A stretch of 64,000 nucleotides of DNA from Lineus longissimus (GCF_910592395.1 NC_088313.1:14152437-14216436), one strand, 5' to 3'. Positions 20,807-32,110 are shown, numbered from the stretch's first letter. Numbers and translations are program-made. Notes: generated by a model not told the origin, from the sequence alone.

Positions 20807-22048
20807 GTCTCTGGGTGAAGCCGCCGACCTTGCGATTAAATGAAGGAATAAAACGGAAAGAACAACTCTGTGTGATCTTCTTCCGCTGTTGTATCATTGT
20901 ATGTATTTATAGTCAAAATAAAATGTTGAAATAATCAAAATTGCGAAATTGTAATCGCCATTTTCTTTGATAATGAATTATGATAAACAAAAGGTACCAC
21001 TTCTGTTTTTGGCAGATTTCACACTTTTTCTAAACAAAAAACTGATTGCAATAATAATAAACAGCTAAAATACCAAATTACGAATAAATTCATAGTACAG
21101 TTCATTGGTTTTAATGCTTTATTTGAAATTTGATCTCCCCATTGTTTGTTTGTTACATCTTGTACTTGGTTGTTGACAACATGGAGAACGGGGTTCAGAA
21201 ATATTTTGTTTCATAACCAATTTTTAAACTTTGCTGCAATATTTTACGTCGTTAGAAGCTGCATTGGCAACAAAATACTTTTCAAACTACAATTCAAGTA
21301 TCTAAGAAGACTTGGAGGCATAGGTTGATCTTAAAAACGTAATATTGGTGGGTTTATAATCTCTTTTTCTAGACTTTTTGTTGGAGTTTCACTTCTCAAT
21401 CTCAATCTCACACTAACACTTCCTCTTTCCTGTTTTGTTTGTACTCAACTGCAGCTGACAGATATTTAGATCTGTCTGATCTCGTCGTTTTATGGGTAAT
21501 AATTTGTTCTTTTACAGCTGCCAACATTAAGCCATTTTACCTCGGTGACGTTTGCACGAATCTGTGAGTGTGTCGTGTGAAGTCACTTTTACACCAGGCG
21601 AAGTCACTGCTAGTGCTAGCCAAAACAAACCTACAACGAACAAGTTAACATGTGGTGTGCAACCATGCAGTCTTAATTTGTTTGTTGCTTGTTTGTTGTG
21701 GCCAGCAGTGGTTTCCGGGCCTTCCTCCATCTGGTGAAGGGCCTCTATGACACTCCAGAACTTCGATCCCGTATATGACGATGGTCCTGTATATGACGAT
21801 GGTATGGTTTGTGCATAAAAGAAAAGACCTCCAACACATATCTCCTTCTTCAAAGAAAACACTTCATTGCACCTGATTATGCTAATTATGCATGATTTGC
21901 AGTTGAGCCCAACAAGGCAGTGTTTCTTGGAAGGAGAAATGCACAGGGTTTCATACAGAGGGGTGACATATCCCCGTCCCCATTATTTGGACATGGGTGG
22001 ATCCCCAATCAACCTGCCTTTGGTTTTTTTAAAGTCTAATGTGGTGTT
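20807..22048. other. FBXW4 upstream region, no further gene seen
   Basis: This should hold the FBXW4 promoter and 5' leader. No exon was supported on either strand. 21,580-21,700 shares AAACAAACCTA, ACAACGAACAA and TGGTGTGCAACCATGCAGTC-like words with 39,870-39,955, indicating a dispersed repeat. The remainder is AT-rich and unremarkable. Confidence 0.5.
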
Positions 22049-22052
22049 TTAA

Positions 22053-22535
22053 CCCTTTGGGTGCCGGCCGCTTATGTTACCACTGTGCCGAGGCTTTTTC
22101 AGGAAATTTAGTTGGTTTTTTTAATACTAGTATGGCAAACATGTTGAACATAGACCCTATGAACCATACATATTTGGTCGTGGGTTAGTGCTGCTTGATG
22201 CAGTAGGCCCTGAAAGTAAAACAGCATGATAACAATTACAGTCCAGCTCTAACCCCTGACCACCCCCTGACCAGCCCCAGACCCTCGGGGCACCTCACTA
22301 GGGACACCCCACGGGACATCTCTTTACCCCTCACCCTCAAACCTAGTATCATATTATTATATCATGCCTGTATGCAATTCACAGCTGCTAGAACCACCCA
22401 GGCTACTATTGTACTCTTTTTGAATTTGGCAAGCTACATACATGTACATGAAATGTGGACCTACGTCAAAGGTCTATGGTACATCAAAATTTGGAAGTAC
22501 AATGTACGTCGTACGTCTATAAGGCACCCAAAGGG
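22053..22535. mobile_element. piggyBac-type MITE flanked by TTAA (483 bp)
   Basis: TTAA (22049-22052), then CCCTTTGGGTGCCGG ... AAGGCACCCAAAGGG, then TTAA (22536-22539). The terminal inverted repeat CCCTTTGGGTGCC is perfect. There is no transposase ORF, so it would depend on a piggyBac transposase elsewhere. Confidence 0.88.
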
Positions 22536-22721
22536 TTAAGCAGATATTAGCGTTTTCAGGTGCAAGAAACACTTCAGAAGGGGTCATTTTACGATATATA
22601 ACGTTATATCCTCTTGGCCTATTACATGTATTACACGTGATAGGCCTATAGGCCTTTTGTACAGGCATCCCTAAACCGGCTTAATACATGTCGCATCAAC
22701 ACAGTATTATGATACCAAGTA

Positions 22722-22881
22722 CAGTAGAACCTCTATTAGCGGACACCGCTCTATTAAGGACACTAGTTTTGGTCCCAAATTGGTTGTTTCTTTTCAATTT
22801 GACCTCTCTAATCAGGACACCTCTCTATTAAGGACTGCACTTGTCAGTCCTGAGGGTGTCCTTAATAGAAAGGTTCTACTG
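22722..22881. mobile_element. CAGTAGAACC-family MITE, well preserved
   Basis: TA, then CAGTAGAACCTCTATTAGCG ... ATAGAAAGGTTCTACTG, then TA. It shows both a TA target duplication and inverted ends, as expected for a Tc1/mariner/pogo-type non-autonomous element. About 160 bp, non-coding. Confidence 0.9.
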
Positions 22882-22883
22882 TA

Positions 22884-23920
22884 TATACAGTACTAGCATG
22901 TACATACTTGATGATATCAATCAAATTATTGTCACATGAATGAGTTTGTCTGCCTATCTTGATTCTCATAATTGTTGTATGTACAACATAGCATGACCCT
23001 AACTAGGCCAAACAGAATACATGTACATTGAATAAGTGTTTTGTTGACAATATCATCCGGAAGAGATTCTAGGGTCAGACAGGCAGAAAATAATTTAACA
23101 TTTTTGATAATATTTTGTGCACCAAGATACGCACGAAATGGTACTTACTCACTTTCTAAAAATCTAAATGCATCATGATGTTTTGAGCCATTGAAAGTAT
23201 GCTATGAGGGACCATTGCCATTGTCTTCTGTCACAGGCAGTTTCCATCGCCATCAAGTCTTCATTGAGACCAGCTGCTACACCATCTCGCTGGAACACTG
23301 CGTCTAAGATACGCACGAAATGGGTAGGCAGCCAAAAAAAATAATGGGTGCCATTGTTCCAGACAACATATTTTTTGGGATTAGCATTCCAACACAGATA
23401 TATCTGTCTACCTTTCAACTGGAGCATTTTTAAGAGTATGAGACACTAGACGGAGATTTATATACCCCTTTTTAAAAAATTTAAAAATTTTCTAAAAGAT
23501 TTTTCCAAGGTTGGCGGCTGTTGCATTTTTTCCTGGGGTCAGTTGGGTGGCCAGCAACACAGCAATAATTCTATTGTACCTTATCTATGTCAAGGACAAA
23601 ATATAAACGTTAGCTCTCTCGAACGGCAATTGAACTTTTAGAGTGTCATGTTTTCAATTGGCTTGCTGCCCTAAATACCTTTAAAATGTTTATAACAAGA
23701 ACATTTGGGTGAGAAACTTATGAACTTTCATACTTGAATAGATGTAGGTCTTCTTTTGTCAATCAGGTAGGTTATTATACAAGTGGGCCTACACAGGCAA
23801 AAGTGTCCATGTAAGGATCATTGATGGGCTCATGGATGGATCTATGATGGATCTATGATGGATCTATGATGATATAGATCTATGATGATTATTGCAATGC
23901 ACGTTTTACACTGGGATCAT
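22884..23920. other. Gene-free stretch upstream of the 19-bp minisatellite
   Basis: No exon supported. 23,845-23,890 holds a few copies of GATGGATCTAT, apparently a degenerate fringe of the following array. Confidence 0.5.
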
Positions 23921-23921
23921 A

Positions 23922-24520
23922 GTGGTAGATCCACTAGCCCGTGGTAGATCCACTAGCCCGTGGTAGATCCACTAGCCCGTGGTAGATCCACTAGCCCATG
24001 GTAGATCCACTAGCCCGTGGTAGATCCACTAGCCCGTGGTAGATCCACTAGCCCGTGGTAGATCCACTAGCCCGTGGTAGATCCACTAGCGCGTGGTAGA
24101 TCCACTAGCCCGTGGTAGATCCACTAGCCCGTGGTAGATCCACTAGCCCGTGGTAGATCCACTAGCCCGTGGTAGATCCACTAGCCCGTGGTAGATCCAC
24201 TAGCCCGTGGTAGATCCACTAGCCCGTGGTAGATCCACTAGCCCGTGGTAGATCCACTAGCCCGTGGTAGATCCACTAGCGCGTGGTAGATCCACTAGCC
24301 CGTGGTAGATCCACTAGCCCGTGGTAGATCCACTAGCGCGTGGTAGATCCACTAGCCCGTGGTAGATCCACTAGCGCGTGGTAGATCCACTAGCCCGTGG
24401 TAGATCCACTAGCCCGTGGTAGATCCACTAGCCCGTGGTAGATCCACTAGCCCATGGTAGATCCACTAGCCCATGGTAGATCCACTAGCCCATGGTAGAT
24501 CCACTAGCCCATGGTAGATC
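23922..24520. repeat. Minisatellite, 19-bp unit, about 31 copies
   Basis: Seen: perfect or near-perfect tandem units GTGGTAGATCCACTAGCCC. Variants have GCG or CCA in place of the CCG before TGG. Within each unit GTGG and CCAC are complementary around TAGAT, so a single strand could fold into a row of small hairpins. The last units grade into CATGATAGATTC. The array ends about 315 bp before the first coding exon of the RING gene, so its length could affect that promoter (inference). Confidence 0.97.
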
Positions 24521-24836
24521 CCATGATAGATTCTACGAGGGTTATGGTAGATCCACTGATGGCCCTTGAACAATCCATTGAAGGAAGTGATCGGAACCCT
24601 TCTTTTTACTCCAGTGTATATTTTGAAGCAAAATGTGCGAAAATGACTGAAAAAAATATCGCATGACGCAGTGCAGCGACACTAAAACTTTGTTTATAAA
24701 TGCGCAATGAATTAGGTTTTTAAACGTGCGAAATAAATTTGGTTTTTTAGTCAACGATTGTCCTCTCTTTCAGACGCCATTACTACTCCAGATCACTGAT
24801 CAATAGGGACGGACACCTAAAGAATGCTCGCCAACG

Positions 24837-27800
24837 ATGGAAGACGAGATCCCATTTAGCGCCACCATTCCTCTGCTGGGTTTTGGTGCGGCGACCATTT
24901 TGCTGGGCTGCTTCTTCTGTTGTTATCTATGCAGGTATGCTCGATTGTCTGCTTATCGTAGTCACTTTTGTGTGACAATCTTAGATATTTTGAAAAAGTG
25001 GGTGGATGGCGCAAAGAGAGATTCAGCCGTGGCAAAAGTCTTTATTTAGACTAGCGATGAACATGGTAAAAAGAACTAAATTGGTGATTACTTCTCATGC
25101 AGCTCATTGGCTGCATAATCACCTACCTGAGGGGATCTCGAAACTGCTTACATTTCTCAATGGGCGCTTATTCCCTTCTGAGGTTTTAACCGGGCTGTTC
25201 AAAACTCCCCGTTTTTATAAGCGTTTTGCTAATTGGTTTTTTCATTTAATATGTTGTAATGAGAGGGTGTAAATAAATACCAACTGTAAAGCAACAACTG
25301 TTTTGCATGTTGGGTAGTACCAACTAGGTACACATACTATGAATGCAGAGTCTTAAGCAAATTAGTGTCCATTCCCAATCCATGTACTAAATTGAACTTT
25401 TTTCTGCTCAACTTGTGTCTTTTTCTTCTGGGGACACAGAGAAAAAATTTGAAAACTTTCTAGTTTCTCCCCCGTTAATTCATACGCCTTATTGACTTTC
25501 AGACTAGGATAATATGGGCGAGGCTGGGCAATGGATATCCCGATCACTGCGACCATCCCTCTGCTAGGGTTGGGGGCAGCTCTATTCTTGCTCAGTTTCC
25601 TCTTCTGCTGTTATTTATGCAGGTGAGAGATACGTCATAGTGTTTGTTGTGCGAGACTTCATCTTATGCAGCTGTCAATGTGAACTCTGTGCCCCCCTGG
25701 TCTGGCAGTCCATACTTATGATTTTTATCTGGGGCCAGGTTACAACACTAATTCACCAAGGACTTGAAATGAATTCGCCAGGGCTGGCAGGGGTGGGGCT
25801 CACAACCTTTTCCACTGATTTTTCACTGATGATAAGTAGCTTGCAGGGTTTTCGCCAGGGTTTTGCAGGGTTTAGGTACCCTCAAAGAGGTTTAGCACCT
25901 TTTAGACCTAAAAAGGTGTATAGATGATTTTATTTATGCAACAAGACCTGGAAATATGAATTCTAGTTGACATTTGTGATGAAAATATCAGCTGGAAGAA
26001 GATGTAATATAAAAAAGTTTAAGACTTTTTTCCACCTTCCCAATACCCAAAATGTAACCTCAAAAGAAATCCTTGTGGAACCCTGTAAATATTCCTCAAC
26101 ACCAAGTTTTGGCAAAAGCTAAGAATTCATTTTCTTGCCTTGAATGCTTTTGCATAGAATAGAAATAATATCAACGATAGAATAATTAATGATAAAGTGA
26201 AAATAGTAATGATTATAATAATAGGATAGGGCGATCACTAATTTTTACAAAAATCCAACCTACACCTGCTGTTGCCGGGCAACACATTTTCACCATCAAA
26301 TACATGTGTGTTATCCTCAGCGACTGACATGTATGCAGCGGTCAATGTAAACCTTGTACCCCCCTGGTCAGGGATCACTGCTAATTTACTGTCAAATTAG
26401 TGTTGAGTTCTGAGTAAATAGTTATTTTCTGCCCGTCAACTTTCTGTCGATCAATATGGAAAATTGAAGTTTAAAATAGCATTCCGCGAAGATGACGTCA
26501 CTGCAGCTGCTGCCCTCTATTTCCCCATCGCTGAATTACAGGCAATGTCGGACAAACATGCGGTTTCGTAATGGATTCAGCCTTTCTAACAAGGGCAGTT
26601 AGATTCAATCTGGCACATGTCCGAGTGTTGGAAATACTACATAATTGTTCTGAATATTTCTCTCTCTGACTCTATGGTATCATTTATGCTAAAAACAATG
26701 CAGGGTCAAAGATAATTGACTTTGAAATAAGCTCAAATGCGTAGAAATAAGTGTCGATGTCCGCCTGTCACGTGACTAAAACGTCATCAATATCTTATGC
26801 AAATGACCTTGTGAGCTATAAATAGTAACTTCGCGGGATGCTATTTGAGAAAATGTTGTGAACTTCTGGTAACTTAATTTCAAGTCCTTGGTGAATTAGT
26901 GTCGAATCCTGGCGCAGGAAACAAACAAAAATGGTCAACTAAGTCTAAGATCGACTGACTAGGGGGGAGGGGGGGGGGGGGGGGAGAGGGTTCACATTGA
27001 CCATTAAAGCCAATGTCTTGTTTCTTCATCTGCATGATTGTTAGTAGTTCTGTTCATTAATAAATTATCTTTTTTGTTCGTAGTGGTTTGTTTTGTTAAA
27101 GTTACAGAAACTGCCTGATCCTGATAATTTGGAGTTGCATTCACACACACATATGGGGAGTCGCCGCATTTCACGTGTTCAAGCAAAGGGAGTGACCCCA
27201 TTGCACATGTTCAATCACTAGATAATAGGGAGTTGCAACAGAAACTACTGGAGTAGTAAAAAATTACGATAGAATAATAGTTATTTTTACTTAAAAGAAT
27301 GATATCAAACAGTCAGGAAGTATTGACCCAATTGGCAGGTATAAATCACGCATGATTTGATTGACCAACTCCTGATAAAACCATGCATTTCCTAAGGCTT
27401 ACTGCATGCCTTGTGGAGTGTAATTTTAGCTTTGCTACATTTTTTCGGTAACCGGAAAAACGCCGACTGACCAACCGACCGACCGACCGACCTACCAACC
27501 CAAGGAGTTTCGTGTGATATATCCAATCCACGATAGCAGGTCATGTGAAATGAAATTGTAAACAAGCGCACGTGCGCTGTTCAAATGACAACAAATGCAT
27601 ATTGCGCGTTGCAGTTCATGCATTGCATCGGTCGAGACACTCGAGTAGAAAAACTACAGTGCATAGATTAGGCCCAAATCATGTTTTTATATCCACCGAC
27701 CATGTAGACAAAGCATATCTTTAGAGTATCGTTATCAGTTCCTTACTGCGTGGGCTCGTTTTCCCGGTATAATTGACTGAAGATGCTGCTGTCAGACATG

Positions 27801-30621
27801 TTGGAATCCATCACGTCTATTGCGCTGGGCACTACACAGATACATGTGCTATAGAAAGCGAAAGGGATACTGCATATGACGGTCGGTCGGTAGGTCGGTC
27901 GGTCGGTCGGTCGATCGGCGTTTTTCCGGTTACCCATTTTTTCTACATCCTGAGATCAGTTTTACTCCTTATCAATCAAATCAAAACCCTGAGAAGAAGC
28001 AGTAAAATCCACTGCGAAGAGCGGCTGTTCCAACTACTTGACACACCCATACATGTGTTGTATAATTCCATAAGCAGTGGGGGGGAGCATAATTGGTATG
28101 ACAGCAATCAGCGACCGTAGTGTATAATCTTAGTGTATAATCGTAGTGCATTCGGGATAACAACCAATGAAAAACGTACTTGGATAACGCTGCACATTTA
28201 ATTGCTGCGCTCTGATTGGGTGCTTTTTTTCTACCGCTACGACAGTCGGAAGGGTATGGATTTCACCAGGGGTTTGAAATATCGACAGGCGGAGTGTATT
28301 GAAAACCACTGGTAATGCCAGGATGGCTTTACTATGAACCCAGAAATATTTGCAACGATTTTGAATACTGGGTTTCACGAAAATGCAACTTTGGTGTACA
28401 TGAGCTTTTAGTTCAGCCTTTTAACAAGCTTGCAACAATTATTTCAGTTGGAACTTTTTTTCATAATTCACAAAAAAACACAAAAATAAAAGGCACACAC
28501 ACATTTCCGCACATGCAGCAGCTGAGAATGCGCACTTCACTGAAGTCAGTGCAGTTCATATTTTTATGTCGTCATTGACCATTCGGGAGATTTTCCGTTA
28601 CTCCAATTTTCAATCGCAATTTAGTCGCCCTTACTCGCCTCATCTTTTTTCGTGTGTTTACCAAATTTAATTGATATTTTCGTAATTTTCAGATTAAAGC
28701 AGCAGGCAAGGGAAGACATGGGCTTTAGACAGGTACGTTGTTTGGTTGCAGGGGCGGATCAAGGATTCCGAGGTACAGGGGGCGCCTTCATTGAGAATGG
28801 CGTTTCCAAGGAAAACGGATGCCTCTCTGAAAGCGTGGCATCTATCTCCAAAAAAGAGGAGCATCCCCCCTTTATCTGTGTATGGTTGTCCCAAACATTA
28901 TTCCGTGATCAAGCCATATGATTTGCCTTTCACACTGAGGCAGTGGACTTTTGATAAATTCCTGTATGATATGAATCACATGCTACAGCAGTGATCGATT
29001 TTTGTTGCAAGCACCTGTTGTGACTGCCACTAACAAGAGATTTTCGTCACAAGCAATAATCAACTTATTTTTTAATGTTTTTTTACCGATTTTTTTGTTT
29101 GTTTCAGGTGATATTCCAGAAGAATAAAACCACCATCGATACTGATGTAAGTATAAACTGTGGTCTGTTTGGTCCCAGTCTGCTACCCTAACTATCACCA
29201 TTGCACACCTTCCATATGAATAAAACAATTAATGAAAAATCCACAAATTGGATAATTTACCTTTCAAAACACGGAATTGGTCTTTATTTTGTTTACATAT
29301 AAAACAAAATTTGATATTTTTGTTCATTAAAGGTCTACGCCATTCCTGAGAAATTTGAAATTTCAACATTGCTGTTTTGTAAACAGACATACATATACAA
29401 TGAATACCAAGTTTCAGCAAATTTGCATGCACGACATTGTGTATAACTGCATTTCTATGTTCCTGAGCCGCCAATTAATACATGCGGCGTACCCCTTTAA
29501 AAAGCAGTTGTTGATACCAGATTGACAACAGATTGCATCAACGCAAAACTGTTCCACATCCATATCTGTTCAACTACTACTACTCTACTACTTTGATGGG
29601 TACGAAAAGCATCTTGACAAACAAATTTTGTCGTGAAAAACCTCTTCGGTCAACAAAACGGTTAGGCGCCAATTGGGTTTATTGGCCTAGTGGTCCGACT
29701 TTGGCGAGAGAGATAGAGTCCACGCAAGCTACTCATGTTTCTCACTTGGTGGGGTCTTAGCTTGCCCTGGCATAGACACCAGGTACAAGGAACCTCGGTT
29801 TTGAGTCTCATTTGAAGGACTGTGAAGAGCCAGGAATTGTAGTTCCTTGAAAGCCACGCTGGTTCATCCAGACATACGATCCTGGGTTCTCCCCGGGATC
29901 GAACCCGGGCCCTATTGCGTGGTGGCCAGCAGTGTTAACCACGAGGCCATGAGGCTCCTTATTTGTGTTGGTCAAAAAGCTTTTATTTCTTGGAGTGCAT
30001 TCTGTCATGCTGATTAATTTTTGTTCGAAAATAAATCTCCACAATTTTATTTCAGCTGTGTCCTGTGTGCTTGGAGGAGTTTCATTCAAAAGATACGGTT
30101 GCACTCTGTCCATGCGGTCACAGTTTCCACAAGCAGTAAGTATAAAAAGCTAAGTTGAGGATTTGTAGTATGATATCAACTACAGTAGAACCTGAACGAC
30201 ACCCTGGGTACCGACAAGTGCTCTCCTTAATAGAGAGGTGTCCTGATTATAGAGGTCAAGTTGAATGGAAGGAACCAGTTTGGGTAGACACCCACCAGTG
30301 TAATGTTAGTGTTGTCGCGACATGGACACGTGGGAAATGAAGGGAATACACGGAGACTACCAAATATGTAGTAACAGTCGTTCTGACGGCCGATCAGGGG
30401 CGAGTTTATCGGCGGTGAAGTATGGATATACGCACAACAGCGGTAGATCGGCATGTCTTAGAAGTCATTGCTTCACTTCTAATCTTTCGTATTTGCCTTA
30501 CAGGTGTCTTGTGCAATGGCTGGAGCAGAAAAACTCTTGTCCGATGTGCAAGGCGTCGGTTCAAAAACGATATGACGAGACCACGGGCCTTGTTCACGGG
30601 GGTGACGTGTCACACGTGTGA
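24837..30621 (+). CDS. RNF24: RNF24/RNF122-like membrane RING-H2 E3 ligase, isoform A
   Basis: Likely E3 ubiquitin ligase anchored in Golgi or ER membranes (family knowledge). Exons: 1a 24837-24934, 2 28693-28732, 3 29108-29146, 4 30056-30135, 5 30504-30621. All have GT-AG borders and consistent phases, giving 124 residues. Exon 1a encodes a membrane segment (ATIPLLGFGAATILLGCFF) ending CCYLCR. A short basic linker RLKQQAREDMGFRQ follows. The RING-H2 spans exons 4-5: CPVC, CPCGHSFH, C, CPMC, giving all eight zinc ligands in C3-H2-C3 order. The short tail ends GGDVSHV. The arrangement CCYLxR, QVI, LCxVCLE matches vertebrate RNF24 and RNF122, and I cannot choose between them, so this may be the single pre-duplication gene. 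An AATAAA at 30672-30677 lies 50 bases after the stop. Confidence 0.9.
25531..25622 (+). CDS. RNF24: Alternative first coding exon (1b) of the RNF24/RNF122-like gene
   Basis: Encodes MDIPITATIPLLGLGAALF followed by LLSFLFCCYLCR, then GCAG/GTGAGA. It parallels exon 1a residue for residue over the membrane segment (TATIPLLG ... CCYLCR), and both end in the same phase (two bases of the Arg codon), so each can splice to exon 2 at 28693. With 1b the protein has 122 residues. The two first exons lie about 600 bp apart and differ mainly in the N-terminal residues facing the lumen or exterior. It looks like a tandem exon duplication producing two promoter-specific isoforms. An upstream ATG at 25513 is in another frame. 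Confidence 0.8.
26476..26845 (+). mobile_element. 370-bp MITE with GCATTCCGCGAAG ends (copy 1)
   Basis: Ends are inverted repeats: ATAGCATTCCGCGAAG at the left and CTTCGCGGGATGCTAT at the right. The whole body is repeated in opposite orientation at 37,847-38,216 with few differences. It lies in intron 1 of the RING gene. It is non-coding and flanked by TA on both sides if the TA is taken as target duplication. Confidence 0.88.
27435..27950. repeat. Long inverted repeat with GACC/GGTC microsatellite arms
   Basis: Left arm 27,435-27,500 (GGTAACCGGAAAAACGCCGA followed by ACCGACCGACC runs) is complementary to right arm 27,878-27,950 (GGTCGGTCGG runs followed by CGGCGTTTTTCCGGTTACCC). About 380 bp separate them. 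This is probably a non-autonomous DNA transposon whose terminal repeat carries a tetranucleotide tract. It lies in intron 1 of the RING gene. Confidence 0.75.
29325..29505. mobile_element. GCCGTTCGTTAA-family MITE in the RING gene
   Basis: AAAGGTCTACGCCATTCCTG at the left and GCGGCGTACCCCTTTAAA at the right are inverted. The middle has TTTCAGCAAATTTGCATGCA as in the other copies. It lies in intron 3 of the RING gene. Confidence 0.75.
29661..29962 (-). mobile_element. tRNA-derived SINE
   Basis: Read on the minus strand, it starts with a tRNA-like head at 29,962-29,875. An A-box-like TGGCCTCGTGGTTAAC is followed by the B box GGGTTCGATCCC, which is a perfect match to the pol III consensus. The body continues to GAAACATGAGTAGCTTGCGT and ends near CCAATTGGCGCC at 29,661. 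Body copies without the head occur at 40,165-40,320 and 45,066-45,115. The head could drive pol III transcription, but it lacks tRNA cloverleaf integrity. Confidence 0.8.
30184..30300. mobile_element. CAGTAGAACC-family MITE, rearranged copy
   Basis: Starts CAGTAGAACCTGAACGACAC and contains CTTAATAGAGAGGTGTCCTG and GAGGTCAAGTTGAATGGAA in an inverted order relative to full copies. It is therefore a truncated or rearranged member. It lies in intron 4 of the RING gene. Confidence 0.6.
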
Positions 30622-31130
30622 CGTCGGCTCGGTTCCGTGTTAGGAAGCTGGAGACACAAATTTCAGGGAAAAATAAAAGTGTTCTGTTTTCACATCGTAA
30701 ATGATACTGTGCCGGGCCGTGTTATGGGCATTTGTAGCACAGGTAAAGTTCTAACTGCGGACGTGGCAGCCCAATATGTCAAGATGCAGTGACGTTCTGA
30801 GATAACACGTGACAAAGGTGCCTGCGTCACTTGTGTGACACCAGTTCTTGTTTAGGCACCGAAATTTGGGAAAAACGATAATCGGAACTGCGTGTTATTG
30901 CATCCGTTTTATGGGGTTTGATATCATGTCAGGAGGTCATCGTGTGTCAAGCTTCTAAAAAGTCTAAAAACGTGTCGAATTTATGGAAGTTCTGTGTCAC
31001 ACGTGTGACTTCTGTGTGTCACACGTGTGACTTCTGTTAAGTTACGTGTTAAGACACCAATATCGGGGGAACAAAACTCAGACTTCAACCCACAAGCTCC
31101 ATGTAAAAAGTATCTAAAGCTGACGTGGTT
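30622..31130 (+). other. 3' flank of the RING gene with repeated TCACACGTGTGA palindromes
   Basis: A probable 3' untranslated region with AATAAA at 30672. Three perfect 12-bp palindromes TCACACGTGTGA occur at 30610-30621 (overlapping the stop codon), 30997-31008 and 31019-31030. Near-palindromic relatives such as TCACTTGTGTGA lie near 30828. Each contains the E-box CACGTG. No other gene seen. Confidence 0.65.
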
Positions 31131-31137
31131 GTGTATT

Positions 31138-32110
31138 GGGAGCAGTCATGCATTGGGCCCCGATTGAATACATTGGGCCCCGATTGAATACGTTGGGCCT
31201 TGATTGAATACAGTATGATGTAGTTATGTATTTGGAGCAGTCGTGCATAAGGGCACGATTGAATACAGTGAGCCTTGATTGAATACATTGGGCCCCGATT
31301 GAATACAGTGAGCCTTGATTGAATATAGTATGATGTAGTTATGTATTTGGAGTAGTCGTGCATAAGGGCACGATTGAATACAGTGAGTCTTGATTGAATA
31401 CATTGGGCCTTGATTGAATACAGTATGATGTAGCTATGCATTTGGAGTAGTCATGCATTAGAGCACGATTGAATACAGTGAGCCCCGATTGAATACATTG
31501 GGCCTTGATTGAATACAGTGAGCCTTGATTGAATACAGGATGATGTAGCTATGCATTTGGAGTAGTCATGCATTGGACCCCGATTGAATTCGGGATGATG
31601 CAGTTATGCTTGTGGCCCTAATTGAACACAGGATGATGCGGTCATGGATTGGGATCTGATTGAATACAGGATAATTCAGTCATGCATTGAGCCCTCATTG
31701 AATACAGGATGATGCAGTCGTCATGCATTGGTGTCTGATTGAATATAGGCTGATGCAGTCATGCACTGGGGTCTGATTGAATGCAGGATGATGCACTCAT
31801 GCATTGGGAGCAGTTATGCATTGGGCCTAATTGAATACAGGACAGTGCAGTCAAGCGTTGGGATCTGAGCTGGCTTGTGCTTTTGAGAACCAGTTCGATG
31901 CATTCGTGCATTGGGATCTGAAGGAGTACTGACTTGTGCATTTGAGAATGCGATTGAATACAGCCTGATGCAGTGATGCATCGGGATCTGAATAAGTCAT
32001 GGCCAGTGCTTTTGATTGAATACCGGCTGATGCAGTCGTGCATTGGGCTCTGAATGAGTAATGGCTAGTGGTTTTGAGGACCTGTTGAATACAGGCTGAC
32101 ATGCTCACAG
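31138..32110. repeat. Complex degenerate tandem array built on GATTGAATACAG
   Basis: Seen: GATTGAATACAG or GATTGAATACATTGGGCC recurs every 20-60 bases, interspersed with ATGATGTAGTTATG(T/C)ATTTGGAG and, further right, ATGATGCAGTCATGCATTGG. The left part has a larger repeat of about 125 bp containing several short units. The right part is more diverged. Reverse-strand open frames here are by-products of the repetition. Confidence 0.85.

Noticed and set aside
23922-24520. CRISPR-like regular repeat appearance
   Set aside because: Units are directly contiguous 19-mers without spacers, in a eukaryotic context; this is a minisatellite.
27743-27937. DRPTDRPTYRPT repeat peptide on the minus strand
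   Set aside because: Translation of the GGTC tetranucleotide tract in an inverted repeat.
29875-29962. Possible functional tRNA gene on the minus strand
   Set aside because: The B box is perfect but the acceptor and anticodon arms do not pair, and the sequence continues into a SINE body found elsewhere.
31085-32108. Repeated ORFs on the minus strand (IQSRLTVFNRG-type units)
   Set aside because: Translation of a tandem DNA array; frames shift with each indel.
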